This document shows positions 15,031-23,777 of a stretch of 43,845 bases of DNA, piece after piece. Position numbers and translations under genes: made by a program. A model generated the notes under the pieces. It did no database searches. It was not told the origin of the DNA and worked only from the letters and a program-made list of their open reading frames with translations. Source of the DNA: an uncultured Oscillospiraceae bacterium (GTDB lineage Bacteria; Bacillota; Clostridia; Oscillospirales; Oscillospiraceae); assembly GCA_904419145.1 (NCBI GenBank), contig CAJFQQ010000016.1:1-43845 (forward strand). Reading direction: 5' to 3'. Position 1 is the stretch's first letter. Each line of letters begins with the position of its first letter.

Positions 15031-15163
15031 CTCTGAAGGCGCCTGATGGAGGACGACGCCCGGCAGGCTGAGGCGGCGGATCTTGGGAAAGGCTCGGACC
15101 GCTCGCGTGAGGCTGCTGCGGGCTGGCTCTCCTCAACGGGGGAATACTGAACACAGAGAATAA

Positions 15164-15192
15164 GCCGGGTGGAATGTGATATTCCACCCGGC
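15164..15192 (-). terminator. Terminator of the surface protease gene
   Basis: GCCGGGTGGAAT and ATTCCACCCGGC form a 12-bp stem with a five-base loop, 18 bases beyond the stop codon. Reading leftward it is followed by TTATTCTC. Confidence 0.7.
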
Positions 15193-15209
15193 GGTTCATC
15201 AGCATTCTA

Positions 15210-18200
15210 TCAGAAGGACAGTCTCTCTGCCAGCGCCTCGGCCCAGCTCTGATCCCAGGTATAACGAGTTAACGTCTCCCCCTCCACGCCAAAATAGAGG
15301 AAGCCATAATCCGCCCGGCCACGATCACTGGTGGCGTCAAAATAGCGCCACTGCCCGTCGATTTGGGCCAAATCCCACATGTGGTTTTCTCCGCCCATCT
15401 TCCCGCTGACGGTGATGCAGGGGATTCCGGCCTGCCGGAAAAGAAGCTGGAGGGCCTGGGCATAGCCTCCACAGATGGCCGTGTGATCGTGAAGCGCTCC
15501 ATAGGCCGTAGTGGAGGCGTAGGGCATCGCGGCAGGAGCGGAATAATACCGATGGTCATAGGTCACTTGTTCGGTGAGCCAGGCATAGAGGGCTTCGGCC
15601 TGCTCCGTCTGCGTCATGTCTTTTGTAACGGCATCCTCATAAATCTGGGTTGCCAGGGCTTCGCTCTCTTCCAACCTTTCCAGTGCCTCGTCATGGGTCA
15701 GTCCGCCCTGGGGGACAGTTGTTATAGCAGTTCCATCCCGGCTGAGCTGGCAGAGCAGCCACCCGCCGCCTACCTGCTGGAGGGCCTTGTTCATCTCGTC
15801 TACCGCCAGGGCAGGGTCCGTGATGCGGATAGGGGTATTTTCCCAGCCCAATCCTGCCAGAGCCGTCTGAACCAGGCCGGCCAAGGAGGCGACCTCCTCC
15901 CCCTGAAAATCGGCAGGATAGTCTCCGGTGCGGTAGGGCATATAGGATACCGTGCAGTACAGCAGCCCGTCCGACCCGATCTCCGCAGTAAGGTCATAGG
16001 CATATTTATACTCCGGGTGCTGGGATAGGACGTCATAGTACAAATTTTTCACGGTGAGAGGAAGGTCCGCCTGACTCTGCAGGGAGGACACCTTCAGAGC
16101 CGGCGGCTGCTCTGCATTTGCGATGGCACGGGTCAGCTCCGCCTGGAGCTGCGCCAGATCAGCGACAGCCGCCTGCGCCGGCAGTTCGGAGGAAGTGTCG
16201 GCGGGGGCGTCGCTCTCCGACCAGACCAGCCCCAGGCGCTCCCGGAGGGCCGTGCGCAGGGCCACCATGTCCGCATCCTCCCAGAAGAACCGGACCTTCT
16301 CCGCCGCCACGGTGTCCCCCTTCGGCTCGTCGCCCAGGACGAACACGGCGAAGGTGTCGGCGATGTCCTCGTGGAAGTAGTTGGCGCCGTACTGGCTGAC
16401 ATACCTGGTGGGGTTCTCCGCGTAGTCGTTCACCCCGGTATCCCCCAGGTCCGCCCAGAATCTGTCATAGAACTCCTTGCGGAAGGAGCCCTCCACAAAG
16501 CAGGCCGGATCGTGGGTGCTGCCGCCTCCACTGAGATCCACCTGGGTCTCATCCTCCAGCAGCACGTGGCCGTACTCGTGGAGGATGGTGTAGGTGAGCT
16601 TGCTCCAGTCCCGCTTCTCCCCGTTCTCATCGTAGACGTCGTAGTAGTCGATGGTGATGGCAAAGCGGGTGTTGTCGTTGGTGCCGTCCTCATTCTCCAT
16701 GGGCGCGGTGTAGGCCAGCACGTTGCTGTATCCATCGGTGAAGAGGTTGAACTGGGTGATCTTCTGCCGGTACTCCAAGGGCAGGATGGCGCAGAGGTAG
16801 TCCCACACCGCTTTGTCGGCGCTGTCGGTGATCTCCGCCTCGCCGTTCACCACCTCGTAGGAGGAGAGGACGTTGCTGAGCCCCAGGGAGTAGCTGCCCA
16901 CGGAGACGGTGCAGTCCGTCCCCTCCCCGGGGGTGAGGGTGATGTACTTGCTGTAGATGATATCCGCCCAGCCGGTGCTCTCGGCGCTGTCGGTGGTGGG
17001 CTGGCCGTACATTGCCTCGATGAGACCCCGCACCTGCTCGGTGGTGTAGCCCGTCTCATAGGGGCGGATCTCGATGGACTGCAGGAAGCCGTTGCGGTAC
17101 TGGTAGTAGGTGTTCATGGGCGTCTCGCCGTCAAACCAGCGCATGGAATACCGGTAGGTCTCATAGGTGTCCGTCCAGCCCTCGCCGGAGACGGTGTTGG
17201 TGTCCACCAGTTCCCCGGACGCGCCCACATAGGCCTCCGTATCCCGGAGGGAGGCGCTGAAGTAGATGACGTTCTGCCGGGTCTGGCGGTAGGTGTAGGT
17301 ATAGCCCGATCCCTCCATCCGCAGGCGCTCCCAGTCCATGGGGGGATCGTCCGAGAGCATGTCCTCTGCCGCCGCCACCGCCGTCTCCGCGGCGCTGGCA
17401 ATGGCGTAGGGATTGAGCTGGTCGGCGGTGTCGGCGGCGGTGTGGTAGAGATAGCCCCGGTCCTTCTGCATCAGCATCACGGAGGGCACCTCCGCCAGCT
17501 GGAAGGAGGTGTGGTCGCTGGCGCTCTCCGCCGTCAGGGCCAGGGAGGGGTCCTTCTCCTGGAGCAGGTCGCTGACCCAGTTGGGCTCCCCGTCCACTGT
17601 AGCGATCACCGTATCCTCGGTGCTCAGGCCCCCCAGCATGTCGAACTGGATGTCCCCGACCATCCGGGCTTTTTCATTCTCGGAGAGGCTCTCCACATAG
17701 GCCCGGGAGCCGTTCTTCCCGTTCTCCTCGTCGGTGAAGCTGATGAAGCGGATCTCCGTACCGCCCTCCACGTCCTTCAGAGCCTCCGCCGCGTACAGCA
17801 GGGCCGCCACGCCGGAGGCGTTGTCGTTGGCGCCGTAGGCGGCGGGCACGCTGTCATGGTGGGCGGAGAGGACCAGGATGTCCGTACCGCTGCTCACCGC
17901 CTCCTTCACGGCGATGACGTTGGTGCCGGTGCGGCCGCTCTCGTCGGTGTAGGGCTGGCGGGTAACGGTGTAGCCCATCTCCTCAAAGCGCCGGGCAATA
18001 TACTCCGCGGCGTCCGCCTCCCCCTGGGACCCGATGGGCCGGGGCTGGGCGGTGAGAACCTCCAGATCCTCCCGGATGTCCGACACATCCGGCAGGTCGC
18101 CGGCGCGCTGGAGCATGGCCACCGCCTCCGCCACCGTGATGGTGTCCCCCGGGGCCAAGGTGTCCGCGGTCTTGCCGTTCATGAGCCCCATCTGGACGCA

Positions 18201-18659
18201 CCAGGCCAGGGCCTCTTCCGCCCAGGAGGCCACCTGCCCCCGGTCGCTGTAGGCCCCCAGGTCACCGGCCAGCGCCGGGGAGCCGGCCTGCCGGTAGAGG
18301 ATGGCGGCAAAGGCCTGGCGCTCTACCGCCGTATCCGGGGCAAAGGTGCCGTCCCCCTGGCCGTCGATATATCCCTGCTCCGCCGCCCAGGTGATGGCGG
18401 GGGCAGCGTCGCCGGAGACATCGGAGAAGGGGCAGTCCCCATCCACCGCCGGGCGCCCGGCGGCCTCATAGAGGAGCTGCGCCGCATCCGCCCGGGTCAC
18501 GGTCTGCCCCGGCGCGGAGAGATACGCCTCGCTGATGGATACTTCCCGGGCCCAGTCCAGGGCCTCCTGGCCCCAGGCGGGCCAGTCCGCGGTGCCAACC
18601 GCCAGGGCCTGCGGGATGATCAAGGCAAAGCACAGCGCCAGAGCGCATAGTCGTTTCAT
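15210..18659 (-). CDS. Secreted SLH / M28 peptidase / HEYGH metallopeptidase-like / transglutaminase-like multidomain protein
   Basis: This 1149-residue protein has a signal peptide (1-20) and three SLH cell-wall anchoring repeats (about 25-185). A full M28 aminopeptidase follows (195-435), with zinc and catalytic residues H268, D279, E311, E312, D340 and H406 (LSAHHDSVPAAYGANDNASG; FTDEENG; LYHTAAD). A second zinc-protease-like segment lies at about 610-810, with TILHEYGHVLL (H694, E695, H698) and FHEDIADTFAVFV giving a candidate third ligand, E764. The C-terminal transglutaminase-like domain (1010-1149) has C1063 in AICGGYAQAL, H1093 in GENHMWDL and D1108 in YFDAT. The start at 18659 follows GAGGTGG; an upstream in-frame ATG is rejected because the signal peptide begins here. 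It probably cleaves or remodels proteins or peptides at the cell surface. Confidence 0.9.
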   Translation of the reverse strand: MKRLCALALCFALIIPQALAVGTADWPAWGQEALDWAREVSISEAYLSAPGQTVTRADAAQLLYEAAGRPAVDGDCPFSDVSGDAAPAITWAAEQGYIDGQGDGTFAPDTAVERQAFAAILYRQAGSPALAGDLGAYSDRGQVASWAEEALAWCVQMGLMNGKTADTLAPGDTITVAEAVAMLQRAGDLPDVSDIREDLEVLTAQPRPIGSQGEADAAEYIARRFEEMGYTVTRQPYTDESGRTGTNVIAVKEAVSSGTDILVLSAHHDSVPAAYGANDNASGVAALLYAAEALKDVEGGTEIRFISFTDEENGKNGSRAYVESLSENEKARMVGDIQFDMLGGLSTEDTVIATVDGEPNWVSDLLQEKDPSLALTAESASDHTSFQLAEVPSVMLMQKDRGYLYHTAADTADQLNPYAIASAAETAVAAAEDMLSDDPPMDWERLRMEGSGYTYTYRQTRQNVIYFSASLRDTEAYVGASGELVDTNTVSGEGWTDTYETYRYSMRWFDGETPMNTYYQYRNGFLQSIEIRPYETGYTTEQVRGLIEAMYGQPTTDSAESTGWADIIYSKYITLTPGEGTDCTVSVGSYSLGLSNVLSSYEVVNGEAEITDSADKAVWDYLCAILPLEYRQKITQFNLFTDGYSNVLAYTAPMENEDGTNDNTRFAITIDYYDVYDENGEKRDWSKLTYTILHEYGHVLLEDETQVDLSGGGSTHDPACFVEGSFRKEFYDRFWADLGDTGVNDYAENPTRYVSQYGANYFHEDIADTFAVFVLGDEPKGDTVAAEKVRFFWEDADMVALRTALRERLGLVWSESDAPADTSSELPAQAAVADLAQLQAELTRAIANAEQPPALKVSSLQSQADLPLTVKNLYYDVLSQHPEYKYAYDLTAEIGSDGLLYCTVSYMPYRTGDYPADFQGEEVASLAGLVQTALAGLGWENTPIRITDPALAVDEMNKALQQVGGGWLLCQLSRDGTAITTVPQGGLTHDEALERLEESEALATQIYEDAVTKDMTQTEQAEALYAWLTEQVTYDHRYYSAPAAMPYASTTAYGALHDHTAICGGYAQALQLLFRQAGIPCITVSGKMGGENHMWDLAQIDGQWRYFDATSDRGRADYGFLYFGVEGETLTRYTWDQSWAEALAERLSF

Positions 18660-18696
18660 TATAACCACCTCGTCTGTCAGATAGCTTGTTGGATTA

Positions 18697-18745
18697 TTGA
18701 CCACCAAGTCTACTTATGATACACTAAAATAGACTTGTCAGTCAA
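18697..18745. promoter_or_regulatory. Paired operator-like inverted repeats between protease and TetR genes
   Basis: TTGACCACCAAGTCTA (18697-18712) and TAGACTTGTCAGTCAA (18730-18745) are inverted copies matching at 13 of 16 positions. The right copy is itself a palindrome (GACT-N4-AGTC), as TetR operators usually are. Binding here would block the leftward promoter and probably autoregulate the TetR gene. Confidence 0.65.
18716..18745 (-). promoter_or_regulatory. Promoter of the surface protease gene
   Basis: Leftward TTGACT (18745-18740) and TATCAT (18721-18716) are 18 bases apart. The -35 hexamer lies inside the right-hand operator-like repeat. Confidence 0.6.
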
Positions 18746-18766
18746 TATTTTTTGGGGTGCATTTAC

Positions 18767-19393
18767 ATGAAGCGGGAAGAGAAAAATCAGCAGACCAGGC
18801 GGCGGATCATGGACCGCGCGCTGGAGGAATTTGCAAGGCATGGGTACGGAGCCAGTTCCATCAATGCCATTTGTGGGGGGCAGGACGTCTCCAAAGGGAT
18901 CATTTACCACTACTTCGAAACCAAGGATGCCCTGTTCCTGGCCTGTGTCGCAGAATGCTTTCAACGGCTCACAGAGCATATCCAGACACACCTTACAGGG
19001 GACCGCAACGGTGCGGAGGCCCAACTGGAGCAATATTTTCGGGTCCGTCTGGCTTTTTTTCAGGCAAATCCAGTTTACCGACGCATTTTTTGTGAGGCGG
19101 TGGTTACACCGCCCGCCCACCTTTCCACCGAAATTTTGGAACGCAGACGGGGATTCGATACCATGAATATTCAAATTTTGGAGCGAATATTGTCCTGCGT
19201 TCAATTGCGCCCCTCTGTGACGAAAGCAGATGTGGTTGAGACCTTCCGTCAGTTTCAGGATTTTATCAACGCGCGGGATCAGACAGTGGGGCTGGAGGAA
19301 TCCGAGTTCGAGGCGCGGGAGGAGAGCTGCCGGAAGGCTATGGACATCCTGCTCTACGGTGTAATCGAAAGGCGGGGATCGGAGGATGTCTGA
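18767..19393 (+). CDS. TetR/AcrR-family repressor
   Basis: This 208-residue protein begins MKREEKNQQTRRRIMDRALE. It has the TetR helix-turn-helix in FARHGYGASSINAICGGQ to VSKGIIYHYFETKDALF (about 21-60). The remainder is an all-helical ligand domain without close recognisable relatives. The start at 18767 follows GGGGTG. It is divergent from the SLH-protease gene with operator-like repeats in between, so it most likely represses that gene and itself. A strong terminator follows. Confidence 0.88.
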   Translation: MKREEKNQQTRRRIMDRALEEFARHGYGASSINAICGGQDVSKGIIYHYFETKDALFLACVAECFQRLTEHIQTHLTGDRNGAEAQLEQYFRVRLAFFQANPVYRRIFCEAVVTPPAHLSTEILERRRGFDTMNIQILERILSCVQLRPSVTKADVVETFRQFQDFINARDQTVGLEESEFEAREESCRKAMDILLYGVIERRGSEDV

Positions 19394-19510
19394 ACAGCAG
19401 CCCTCCGATTTGGCAGGCTCCCGTTGGAGTGTCCGGCCGCCCTGCCGATGCAGCATTCTGCGTCGCCGGGGGCCTCGGTTTTGGAAATATGAATTGCCGA
19501 AACGATCCAT

Positions 19511-19562
19511 GCGGTGCGAGGTGGTGCCTGCCGCAGGCAGCAGTCGCCTCGCACCGCTTTTT
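19511..19562 (+). terminator. Terminator after the TetR gene
   Basis: The outer arms GCGGTGCGAGG and CCTCGCACCGC (11 bp) enclose a smaller inner hairpin (TGCCTGC/GCAGGCA) and lead into TTTTT. Confidence 0.85.
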
Positions 19563-19633
19563 CACACCTGTTGTCTGGGAGGGCGATGCAAAAATGATGG
19601 CTTCGGATGACACAATTTCCGGAAGGGGGTGTG

Positions 19634-20293
19634 ATGATGATTGAGATTCTGATTGCGGAAGATGATCCCTCTATCGCCAATCTGATCCGCACGGTGCTCA
19701 ACGGCGCGGGTTACCGCTGTATCTGGGCGCCGGACGGAACCCAGGCGGCAGACCTTTTGGAAAAAGTGCCTTTCGACTTGGCTCTGTTGGATATCATGCT
19801 GCCTGGGGTGGATGGGTATGAGCTGCTGGATTACTGCAAGACCCTGGAGATACCGGTGATCTTCCTCACAGCGCTGGGCGAGGTGGAGGACCGGGTCCGC
19901 GGCCTGCGCGGGGGGGCGGAGGACTATCTGGCCAAGCCCTTTGCCCTGCCGGAGCTGCTGGCCCGGGTGGAGGCGGTGCTGCGCCGCTGCGGAAAGACGG
20001 AACGGCGTCTGACGCTGGCACCTGATATTGAGATTGACCCCGCCGCCCGGACTGTGCGCAGGGGAGGCCACCCAGTCGCCCTGACGGCCAAGGAGTTCGA
20101 CTTGCTGCTCCTGTTTGTACAGAACAAAAACATTGTGCTCTCCCGGGATCGCATTTTCGAACGGGTCTGGAAGGAGGAATATCTGGGAGACAGCCGAACC
20201 GTGGATCTTCATATCCAGCGGATGCGGAAAAAGATGGGGTTGGAAAATCGCTTGGTGGCGGTTTATAAGGTGGGATACCGGCTGGAGGAGTGA
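19634..20293 (+). CDS. OmpR-family response regulator
   Basis: This 219-residue protein has a receiver domain with acidic pocket E9-D10-D11 and phospho-acceptor D53 (LALLDIMLPGVDGYELL). T-A in FLTALGEVEDR and K in DYLAKPFALPELL complete the switch residues. The C-terminal winged helix runs from VALTAKEFDLLLLF to VDLHIQRMRKKMG and VYKVGYRLEE. It starts at one of two adjacent ATGs (19634 or 19637) after GGAAGGGGG. The kinase gene follows after 4 bases, so the two are a cognate pair. The signal is unknown. Confidence 0.93.
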   Translation: MMIEILIAEDDPSIANLIRTVLNGAGYRCIWAPDGTQAADLLEKVPFDLALLDIMLPGVDGYELLDYCKTLEIPVIFLTALGEVEDRVRGLRGGAEDYLAKPFALPELLARVEAVLRRCGKTERRLTLAPDIEIDPAARTVRRGGHPVALTAKEFDLLLLFVQNKNIVLSRDRIFERVWKEEYLGDSRTVDLHIQRMRKKMGLENRLVAVYKVGYRLEE

Positions 20294-20297
20294 GACG

Positions 20298-21698
20298 ATG
20301 CGCCTTTTCTGGAAGCTGTTTTGCAGCATGGTGATGATTGCAGCGTTGGTCTGTGCCCTCAGTGGTTTTGTCCTGATTGATGGTCAGTTCCGTGCAGGGA
20401 TGGGTGCCCGCGCGGAGCTGGCGATGACCGAGAACACATTGCTGCGCCGCACGCTCCTGCGTGAGCTGCAGTTTTCCGGGGGACTTGATCGGGACGCGGC
20501 GGTCAATCTGACAGAGCAGTCTTTTTCCGCGGCCGAGCGGAGGGGGATCTCCTTTCGCCTCACTGACAGCCAGGGGCGCGCCCTGGCGGGCAGCCGACTG
20601 CCTGTAGAGAGCAGCCTGTCCCAGGTCCTGGACGAGGAATATCAGGGGTGGGAGGTTCTGCAAAACCACGGGCGCTATTATCTCCTGGCATCCAGTCCCC
20701 TGAGGCTGGATGGAGAGGTGGTTTACCTGGAAAACTGGCGGGAGGTCGGAGATCTGTTCGCCCTCCGGGCGGAGCAGTATCACGTATTCTTTTATCTTTT
20801 GATGGCGCTCATCCTGCTCTCGGCGCTGTCTGCACTGGTGCTAAGCGCCTGGCTTTCCCGCCCGCTGATCCGCCTGTCCGAGGCAGCCCGGCGGATGGCG
20901 GCGGGAGAGCTATTCCAGAGAGTAGAGCTGCGCGGCGATGATGAGCTGTGCCGCCTCTCCCGGGATTTTAACCAGATGGCAGAACAGCTGGAGCAGAAGG
21001 TGGAAGAGCTGACTGAAACCGCCCGCAGGCAGCAGGATTTCCTGCGCAGTTTTGCCCATGAGACCAAGACACCGTTGACTTCCGTCATTGGATACGCGGA
21101 GCTGATACTTTCCCGCCCGGGCCAGCAGGAGCTGGTACAGGAGAGTGCTGCCTGTATCTTTCGGGAGGGACGGCGGTTGGAGGGCCTCTCTCGGAAGCTG
21201 CTGGACTTGATTGTTTTGGAACATGAGGGGATTTGCCTGCGTCCTGTGGAAATGCCCGGCTTTTTGGAACAGATCGCCGGCGTGATGCGTCCCGGCCTGG
21301 AGCAGGCGGGCATTTGTTTTGAGGTTCATTTCGAGCCTGGCACAGCGTCCATCGAACCGGATCTTATGGAGTCGGTGTGCCTGAACCTGCTGGACAATGC
21401 CCGCAAGGCTGTCCCGGAAGGAGGGAGGATCCGCTTGGACGGAGTGCAGACGGCAGAGGGCTACTGTATCCGTGTGGAGGACAACGGCGTGGGGATCTCA
21501 GAGGAAGATCTGGCCCGGGTTACCGAGCCCTTTTATATGGCAGACAAATCCCGCTCCAGGACGCAGGGCGGCTCGGGCCTTGGGTTGGCAGTTTGTCAGC
21601 GGATCGTGGCCCTCCATGGCGGCAGGCTGACCTTTGAGAGCGAGGTGGGCCATGGCACAAAGGCCGGCGTCTGGCTCAAGGGAGGAGCGGGTACATGA
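20298..21698 (+). CDS. Membrane sensor histidine kinase
   Basis: This 466-residue protein has a transmembrane helix at about 9-27 and another at about 162-185. They flank an extracytoplasmic sensor of about 130 residues with no known motif. A HAMP linker follows (SRPLIRLSEAARRMAAGELF), then HisKA with H254 in SFAHETKTPLTSVIGYAELI. The HATPase domain has N box LNLLDNARKAV, G1 DNGVGISEEDL and G2 GGSGLGLAVCQRI. All catalytic boxes are intact. The start codon follows GGAGGAG at the end of the regulator gene. The stop overlaps the next gene by four bases (ATGA), so the downstream protein is probably part of the same signalling unit. Confidence 0.93.
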   Translation: MRLFWKLFCSMVMIAALVCALSGFVLIDGQFRAGMGARAELAMTENTLLRRTLLRELQFSGGLDRDAAVNLTEQSFSAAERRGISFRLTDSQGRALAGSRLPVESSLSQVLDEEYQGWEVLQNHGRYYLLASSPLRLDGEVVYLENWREVGDLFALRAEQYHVFFYLLMALILLSALSALVLSAWLSRPLIRLSEAARRMAAGELFQRVELRGDDELCRLSRDFNQMAEQLEQKVEELTETARRQQDFLRSFAHETKTPLTSVIGYAELILSRPGQQELVQESAACIFREGRRLEGLSRKLLDLIVLEHEGICLRPVEMPGFLEQIAGVMRPGLEQAGICFEVHFEPGTASIEPDLMESVCLNLLDNARKAVPEGGRIRLDGVQTAEGYCIRVEDNGVGISEEDLARVTEPFYMADKSRSRTQGGSGLGLAVCQRIVALHGGRLTFESEVGHGTKAGVWLKGGAGT

Positions 21699-22435
21699 GA
21701 CGACTTAAAAAATGGGGACTTCCCCTCCTGACGGGGATCGTGGTGCTGGCGGCAGTGCTGCTGCCGGAACGGATTTCTGAGCTCCGGGACCGGCGGATCC
21801 TGAATACCGCCCACACGGAGCCTATGGCGCAGGCCGATTTGAATGCTCGTGCGCCAACTCTGCCGGAGAAATTGGAACTGCTGGGGAGGGCTATCCGCTA
21901 TCCGGAACTGGACATCTATTCCGCTACCCAGCCGCTGGCAGATGTGGATCAGCAGGCCTGGTCCAGGGCGGAGAAGTTTTTCTTGCACGGGGCGGAGTAT
22001 CTGGCAGCGTGGGGAGTCCTGCCGGAGGAGTTTGACTGGACTGCCTTGTCGTTTCAGGGCGGCAGTCGTGCCGCATACCTCCGGTCGGCCGACGGCTTGT
22101 CTGTCAGTATACTGTATCTGCAGGGCAGGACGGGGAATCAGGATGATCTCTGGATGGCTGTGGATGAGGAGACAGGGCTGCCTGTCTGGATTGATGGTAC
22201 ACTCCGCTCGGTCAAAATAAGTCTGGATACGGTGGAAGTGGGCCGTGCCTTTTGGAACGGCCTTGGGCTGGATGTTACACAGCGCGGCCCATCGGTGTGG
22301 GAGGTGGAAGGTGCCGGCGGTCTGGTCTACGTCGCTTCATTGGAACGGCACAGCGGGCGCATCTGTGTGGAACCATTGGGCTTTACATGGGATCTCTTCA
22401 GCGAAGAGGCGGACACGGGGGCCGTGAAAAAATGA
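21695..22435 (+). CDS. Membrane-anchored extracytoplasmic protein of unknown function
   Basis: This 246-residue protein has one N-terminal membrane helix (about 8-24, LPLLTGIVVLAAVLLPERIS). The rest would lie outside the membrane. The body has mixed alpha/beta character, with LSFQGGSRAAYLRSADGLSV and SILYLQGRTGNQDDLWMAVD resembling beta hairpins. I do not recognise a family. It is translationally coupled to the sensor kinase (ATGA overlap). Similar small proteins encoded after kinases often act as accessory sensors or targets; that is inference from position only. Confidence 0.75.
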   Translation: MRRLKKWGLPLLTGIVVLAAVLLPERISELRDRRILNTAHTEPMAQADLNARAPTLPEKLELLGRAIRYPELDIYSATQPLADVDQQAWSRAEKFFLHGAEYLAAWGVLPEEFDWTALSFQGGSRAAYLRSADGLSVSILYLQGRTGNQDDLWMAVDEETGLPVWIDGTLRSVKISLDTVEVGRAFWNGLGLDVTQRGPSVWEVEGAGGLVYVASLERHSGRICVEPLGFTWDLFSEEADTGAVKK

Positions 22436-22559
22436 TGCAGAAACGATGCATTTTCGCGGCTACTTTGCCGGAAAGTGGGATTATTGTAAAGATACCAAAA
22501 GGGAACGGACGGGCAAATAACCCGCCCCACGGACAAATTGGAAAAGGAGGCATAAGACT

Positions 22560-23012
22560 ATGAGAAAGAATCGATTGCGCATCGCAGCAATACTGGTGTT
22601 TCTGCTCTGTACGCTGCTTCTCACCGCCTGCGTCGCGGCATCCGGGGCGGAGGAGGATATGGCAGGGGCACAGGAGGCCTTGCAGCAGGAGCAGGTTCCC
22701 GCACTGGAATCAGAGGAGCTGCAGCAGGAGCAGGGGGAAGTGACACTGGAGGAGCTCCTGGGAGAGGACTATGTGGATTATCTGACGGAGACGATCACAA
22801 TGCAGATGGGGAATCGTATGATAAAGACCCCCGAGGTTCGATATTTCCCGATTGAGGACGATGCCCCCCTCAGCGATTATGTAACCATCGACGAAACCAC
22901 AAAATTCGAGATAGATGATGAGGGAAACCCGGTAATCTATTTCCCGGCTGGGACTGTGACCGACGAGGCCAACGGTGAGCAGAGCTTCCGCATCCCAAAA
23001 CTGTATCAGTAA
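22560..23012 (+). CDS. Small lipoprotein of unknown function
   Basis: This 150-residue protein has a lipoprotein signal ending LLLTAC (Cys at about 24). A Glu/Gln-rich low-complexity linker (EALQQEQVPALESEELQQEQ) follows, then a compact domain of about 90 residues (GEDYVDYLTETITMQMGNRM and onward). The start follows AAAAGGAGG. It lies 124 bases after the membrane-anchored protein on the same strand, so it probably belongs to the same envelope-related unit. I do not recognise the domain. Confidence 0.75.
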   Translation: MRKNRLRIAAILVFLLCTLLLTACVAASGAEEDMAGAQEALQQEQVPALESEELQQEQGEVTLEELLGEDYVDYLTETITMQMGNRMIKTPEVRYFPIEDDAPLSDYVTIDETTKFEIDDEGNPVIYFPAGTVTDEANGEQSFRIPKLYQ

Positions 23013-23020
23013 TCAGAGCA

Positions 23021-23043
23021 GGCCGCCGGTTTAACCGGCGGCC
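23021..23043 (+). terminator. Hairpin after the small lipoprotein
   Basis: GGCCGCCGGT and ACCGGCGGCC form a perfect 10-bp stem with a TTA loop, 9 bases after the stop codon. No T-run follows, so termination is uncertain. Confidence 0.4.
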
Positions 23044-23069
23044 CGCTGCTGCCAATTGAAAATCTCAGC

Positions 23070-23174
23070 ATGATCCGGGAGATCAATATTTTATACCACC
23101 AGGATTTTCCCCATCCGGAGGTGCTGCAAGAGCTTACCAGGATCTATCACCAGACTGCCGGCAGCAGTCAATAA
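23070..23174 (+). CDS. Possible 34-residue peptide or gene remnant
   Basis: An ATG at 23070 begins MIREINILYHQDFPHPEVLQ, and the frame ends at TAA 23174. The residue mix is protein-like, with helix-forming ends and two His-Gln pairs. No good ribosome site is seen, and the frame is open some way upstream. It may be the tail of a lost gene. I cannot assign a family. Confidence 0.2.
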   Translation: MIREINILYHQDFPHPEVLQELTRIYHQTAGSSQ

Positions 23175-23194
23175 AAAACAAGGAGGCATTTCCC

Positions 23195-23551
23195 ATGAAA
23201 GAGGAGACTGTTCAGGCGGTTCTGCAGTTTCGGGATGAGCGGGACTGGAAACAGTTTCACACCCCCAAGGACCTGGCCCTCTCCATTGTGCTGGAAGCGG
23301 CGGAGCTGCTGGAGCTGTTCCAGTGGAGCGGCAGCGATGTGCGCTGCGCCGGGCAGGACCAGCGGGTCCGGGAGGAGCTGGCAGACGTGCTGTGCTACTG
23401 CATCTCCATGGCGGATGTGTACGGGTTTGACCTGGATGAGATCATCCTGGAGAAGGTGGCAAAGAACGCGGAGAAATATCCCGCGGATCTGGTGCGGGGC
23501 AGCCGGGAGAAGTATACCGCCTACCGGCAGAAGCGGAAGGATGGTGTCTGA
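23195..23551 (+). CDS. MazG-like nucleotide pyrophosphohydrolase
   Basis: This 118-residue protein is an all-alpha NTP pyrophosphatase of the MazG / dCTPase (RS21-C6) type, which cleaves house-cleaning or modified NTPs to NMP and pyrophosphate. Metal-binding acidic residues are in SIVLEAAELLELFQW (E-x-x-E) and REELADVLCYCISMADVY (E-x-x-D). Length and the single domain match the short form. The start follows CAAGGAGG. It has no obvious functional link to its neighbours. Confidence 0.88.
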   Translation: MKEETVQAVLQFRDERDWKQFHTPKDLALSIVLEAAELLELFQWSGSDVRCAGQDQRVREELADVLCYCISMADVYGFDLDEIILEKVAKNAEKYPADLVRGSREKYTAYRQKRKDGV

Positions 23552-23669
23552 ACGCCTCCGGGGGGCCTGTAAGGTTATTGTCCTTTCCATTTGCAATATG
23601 CTGCAGCTTTCTTGCGCTGTTTTGTAAAATATTGCCTGTTTTATCACAAAGAAGTGCATCATATGCCGA

Positions 23670-23698
23670 TTGACATTCCCCGGGGCGGCTTCTATGAT
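23670..23698 (+). promoter_or_regulatory. Promoter of nagB
   Basis: A perfect TTGACA (23670-23675) and TATGAT (23693-23698) are 17 bases apart. This is the best sigma-A promoter in the window and sits about 80 bases before nagB. Confidence 0.8.
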
Positions 23699-23777
23699 AG
23701 AAATTAGAAAAAGCACCGGATCGAGAACGAGTATTTGTCTTGTATCGCGATAAAAGGGAAATAGGGGGCACTATTTT

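Larger units (their letters stand above)
14822..15209. other. Intergenic region between phn remnants and the surface protease
   Basis: I see no gene here. It contains two hairpins, listed separately, which separate the rightward phn remnants from the leftward protease gene. Confidence 0.5.

Noticed and set aside
16371-18650. A long + strand open frame opposite the surface protease
   Set aside because: It is the antisense shadow of GC-rich codons; the product has no motif, while the minus strand encodes three intact enzyme domains.
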